From contig DATEDA010000117.1 of the NCBI GenBank assembly GCA_035286595.1, positions 1-7,166 on the forward strand: 7,166 nt of DNA, written 5' to 3'. Position 1 is the first letter of the stretch; every line of letters starts with the position of its first letter. This document shows positions 4,941 through 7,166 of this stretch, piece after piece. The notes under the pieces were generated by a model. The model ran no database searches. It was not told the origin of the DNA and saw nothing but the letters and a program-made list of their open reading frames with translations. The position numbers and the translations under genes were made by a program. The DNA is from DATEDA01 sp035286595 (lineage in GTDB: Bacteria; Pseudomonadota; Gammaproteobacteria; Burkholderiales; SG8-39).

Positions 4941-6443
4941 ATGCAAATGCCGCCCGACTTTAGCACGAAAATCCTCGCGCCGGAGACGGCCGCCGCGCCT
5001 TGCGTAGCGGTCGGCGTGTTCGAGTCGCGCAAGCTCTCGGCCGCGGCGGACGCCCTCGATCGCGCGGCGCGCGGCGCGCTGCGCACGGTGCTCAAGGGCG
5101 GCGACATGGAGGGCAAACTCGGCACGACGCGCCTCCTCTACAAGATTCCCAGCCTACGCGCCGAGCGCGTCCTGCTCGTCGGTCTCGGCAAGGAGTCGGA
5201 GTTCGGGCCGAAAGCGTACCGCGATGCCGTCCGGGCCGCGACCGGCGCCGCCGCCGACACCGGCGCCGCCGAGGCGGTGCTCTACTTCGTCGAGCTGCCG
5301 GTCGTCGATCACGACATCGCCTGGCGCGCGCGTCACGCCGTGCTCGTCGCGGCCGAGGTGCTGTACCGCTTCGAGGCGATGAAGAGCAAGAAGAGCCCGG
5401 CGCGTGCGCTGAAGCGCATCACGCTCGCGCTGGCGCGGAAGTCGGGCGAAGCCGGCGCCGCCCGCGGGCTCGCGGAGGGCCGCGCGACCGCCGCCGGGAT
5501 GGCGCTCGCCAAGGACCTCGGCAATCTGCCCGGGAACGTCTGCACCCCGACCTACCTCGCCGACGCGGCGGGAAAGCTCGCGCGCCAGTGGAAGCTCGGC
5601 GTCGACGTGCTCGAGCGCCGCGCGATGGAAAAGCTCGGCATGGGGGCGCTCCTCTCGGTGGCGAAGGGCTCGCACCAGCCCCCCAAGTTCATCGAGCTGC
5701 GCTACCGCGGCGGCCCGAAAGGCGCAAAGCCCATCGTGCTCGTCGGCAAGGGCATCACCTTCGACACCGGCGGCATCTCGCTGAAGCCGGCGGCCGAGAT
5801 GGACGAGATGAAGTTCGACATGTGCGGCGCCGCGAGCGTGCTCGGCACCCTGCGCACGGTCGCCGAGCTCGAGCTCGAGCTGAACGTCGTCGGGCTTGTT
5901 CCGACGACCGAGAACATGCCGGGTGGCCTCGCGTCCAAGCCGGGGGACATCGTCTCCAGCATGTCGGGACAGACGATCGAGATCCTGAACACCGACGCCG
6001 AGGGGCGCCTGATCCTCTGCGACGCGCTCACCTATGCCGAGCGCTTCGATCCGGTCGCGGTCGTTGACGTCGCGACGCTCACCGGCGCATGCGTCGTCGC
6101 GCTCGGCCACGTCGCGAGCGGCCTGTATTCGAACCGCAACGAGCTCGCCGAGGAGCTCCTCGAGGCGGGGCGCGAGGCGTGGGATCGCGCGTGGCACATG
6201 CCGCTCTGGGACGATTATCAGGAGAGCCTCAAGAGCCCGTTCGCGGATGTCGCCAACATCGGGGGGCGCCCCGCCGGCAGCGTGACGGCGGCGTGCTTCC
6301 TGTCCCGCTTCGCGGACAAGTACGCCTGGGCCCACCTCGACGTCGCGGGCACGGCGTGGATCTCGGGCAAGAACAAGGGCGCGACCGGGAGGCCGGTGCC
6401 GCTGCTGACCACGTTCCTGCTGAACCGGGCGGCGAGAGCGTGA
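4941..6443 (+). CDS. pepA: leucyl aminopeptidase PepA (M17 family)
   Basis: Cytosolic two-metal aminopeptidase that removes N-terminal residues, preferring leucine, in peptide turnover; hexameric in the family. Length is 500 aa (E. coli 503). The N-terminal macro-like domain covers about 1-165 and the catalytic domain about 175-500. Metal ligands and catalytic residues are intact and, counted from ATG 4941, fall at the E. coli positions: Lys270 and Asp275 in GKGITFDTGG, Lys282 in SLKP, Asp293 in MKFDMCGAAS, Asp352 and Glu354 in NTDAEGRL, and Arg356. A second ATG at 4947 is possible; neither has a strong ribosome-binding site. In E. coli PepA also binds DNA (carAB control, Xer recombination); whether this one does cannot be told. 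It heads a run with holC seven bases downstream. Confidence 0.97.
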   Translation: MQMPPDFSTKILAPETAAAPCVAVGVFESRKLSAAADALDRAARGALRTVLKGGDMEGKLGTTRLLYKIPSLRAERVLLVGLGKESEFGPKAYRDAVRAATGAAADTGAAEAVLYFVELPVVDHDIAWRARHAVLVAAEVLYRFEAMKSKKSPARALKRITLALARKSGEAGAARGLAEGRATAAGMALAKDLGNLPGNVCTPTYLADAAGKLARQWKLGVDVLERRAMEKLGMGALLSVAKGSHQPPKFIELRYRGGPKGAKPIVLVGKGITFDTGGISLKPAAEMDEMKFDMCGAASVLGTLRTVAELELELNVVGLVPTTENMPGGLASKPGDIVSSMSGQTIEILNTDAEGRLILCDALTYAERFDPVAVVDVATLTGACVVALGHVASGLYSNRNELAEELLEAGREAWDRAWHMPLWDDYQESLKSPFADVANIGGRPAGSVTAACFLSRFADKYAWAHLDVAGTAWISGKNKGATGRPVPLLTTFLLNRAARA

Positions 6444-6450
6444 GCGCCCG

Positions 6451-6894
6451 ATGACGCGCATCGACTTCTACGTCGACGCCGACGATCGGATGCGGGTCGC
6501 CTGCCGCCTGGCCGCCAAGGCGGTCGCCCAGGAGCTGCGCGTCCTCATCTACGCGCCCGACGGCGAGGTGGCGGCCGCGCTCGACCGGCTGATGTGGACC
6601 ACCCCGGCCATCGGCTTCGTGCCGCACGTCATGGCCGAGCACCGGCTCGCCGCCGAGACGCCAGTCGTGATCGCACGCGACGATGGCGATTTGCCGCACG
6701 ACGAAGTGCTCGTCAACCTCGCGCGCGAATCCCCGCGCTCATTTGCGCGCTTCCAGCGGCTGGTCGAGATCGTGTCGTGCGACGACGAAGACCGGCGCGC
6801 GGCCCGCGAGCGGTACCGCTTCTACCGCGACCGGGGGTACGAGATTCGCACGCATAGCCTTGCCGAGCGGACGCAGGCCGGCGTCGATGGCTGA
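6451..6894 (+). CDS. holC: DNA polymerase III subunit chi
   Basis: Accessory clamp-loader subunit that pairs with psi and binds the C-terminal tail of single-stranded DNA-binding protein, tethering the replicase to SSB-coated lagging strand. It has 147 residues, the same as E. coli chi. Family features: MTRIDFYV at the N-terminus, CRLAAKAVAQELRVLIYAPD (18-37), LDRLMWTTPAIGFVPH (44-59, the conserved L-W-x-x-P-x-x-F-x-P-H motif), PVVI (71-74) and the C-terminal helix ARERYRFYRDRGYEIRTH (118-135). The ATG follows the pepA stop by seven bases with only a weak ribosome-binding site, suggesting coupled translation. pepA-holC followed by valS is the common proteobacterial order; here another small gene intervenes or precedes valS. 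Confidence 0.95.
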   Translation: MTRIDFYVDADDRMRVACRLAAKAVAQELRVLIYAPDGEVAAALDRLMWTTPAIGFVPHVMAEHRLAAETPVVIARDDGDLPHDEVLVNLARESPRSFARFQRLVEIVSCDDEDRRAARERYRFYRDRGYEIRTHSLAERTQAGVDG

Positions 6895-7166
6895 TCCCGA
6901 CGTCCTCGGCAAGGCCGACGCGCTCCTCCAGCGCCACCGTGCTGCGCGGGCAGCGAAAGCACCCGAGCCGCCGGTCGATTTTCCGGTGCTGACCGAGGTC
7001 GTCCAGGAGGCGCCCGCGGCCCAAGCCGCGGCCGCGCCGCTGAGCGAAGCCGAGCTCGTCCAGATCGAGCGCGATCTGCGCCTGGAGCTCCTGGGCCTGC
7101 TCGGGCCGGAATTCGAGCGCCTGGTGGAAGCCAAGGTGCACGAACGCCTCGGGGCGAAGGTCGACG
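6887..7166 (+). CDS. unrecognised protein, N-terminal part (partial at window edge)
   Basis: Starts at ATG 6887, overlapping the holC stop by eight bases, and stays open for 93 codons to the window end. The visible protein begins MADPDVLGKADALLQRHRAA, then a short Pro/Ala-rich stretch with PVDFPVLTEVV (28-38), and, after a run of alanines, a predicted amphipathic helical region with LSEAELVQIERDLRLELLGL (54-73) and EFERLVEAKVHERLGAKV. There is no signal peptide and no membrane segment; it looks like a small cytosolic, charged helical protein. Small uncharacterised proteins with a similar P-V-L-T-E-V motif occur next to holC in Betaproteobacteria (DUF2486-like annotation), but I cannot confirm membership. 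Coding is supported by the tight overlap and the same third-position G/C bias as holC. Confidence 0.7.
   Translation, partial: MADPDVLGKADALLQRHRAARAAKAPEPPVDFPVLTEVVQEAPAAQAAAAPLSEAELVQIERDLRLELLGLLGPEFERLVEAKVHERLGAKVD

Noticed and set aside
5866..5883. Triplicated GAGCTC-type repeat in pepA
   Set aside because: It simply encodes alternating Glu-Leu in a helix of PepA and has no sign of a separate role.
5154..6461. 435-codon minus-strand frame opposite pepA
   Set aside because: Antisense shadow; pepA has every catalytic residue and normal length, and the antisense product resembles no family I know.

Overview
The window is a stretch of high-GC bacterial chromosome whose gene content and order point to a betaproteobacterium (Burkholderiales, Rhodocyclales or Nitrosomonadales type). 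This rests on codon use strongly biased to G/C in third position, on recognisable families usually annotated in Betaproteobacteria (DUF3619 and DUF3106 next to a sigma factor), and on the lptF/lptG versus pepA-holC divergence typical of Proteobacteria. I see no phage, transposon, CRISPR array, tRNA or rRNA.

Layout. Bases 1-359 (minus) hold the N-terminal third-to-quarter of the acetolactate synthase large subunit (ilvB type), cut by the window edge. A 255-bp divergent intergenic region (360-614) carries a good sigma70-like promoter for ilvB, an AT-rich dyad just after its predicted transcription start, and two perfect hairpins. Bases 615-2614 (plus) hold a tight four-gene run: an ECF-like sigma factor, a single-pass membrane protein (DUF3619-like), an exported helical protein (DUF3106-like) with two LTxxQ motifs, and an RDD-family membrane protein. 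The convergent minus-strand pair lptG (2636-3709) and lptF (3706-4785) encodes the permease subunits of the lipopolysaccharide exporter. A 155-bp divergent region with a strong promoter leads to pepA (leucyl aminopeptidase, 4941-6443), holC (DNA polymerase III chi, 6451-6894) and the start of an unrecognised small protein gene (6887 to the window end).

How the genes work together. ilvB starts branched-chain amino acid synthesis. LptF and LptG form the inner-membrane transmembrane part of the LPS exporter. PepA trims peptides and in E. coli also binds DNA; chi links the clamp loader to SSB. The part least explained by known biology is the sigma factor cassette. Gene order, overlaps and topology (cytosolic sigma, single-pass membrane protein with a cytosolic N-terminal half, periplasmic LTxxQ protein, polytopic RDD protein) resemble an envelope-signalling module of the sigma/anti-sigma/periplasmic-sensor kind. 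That reading is inference, but testable.

The main annotation uncertainty is the start of the sigma factor gene. The best-placed ATG with a strong ribosome-binding site (590) is in a different frame from the conserved protein, and a six-C run at 649-654 lies exactly where a one-base difference would join the two frames.
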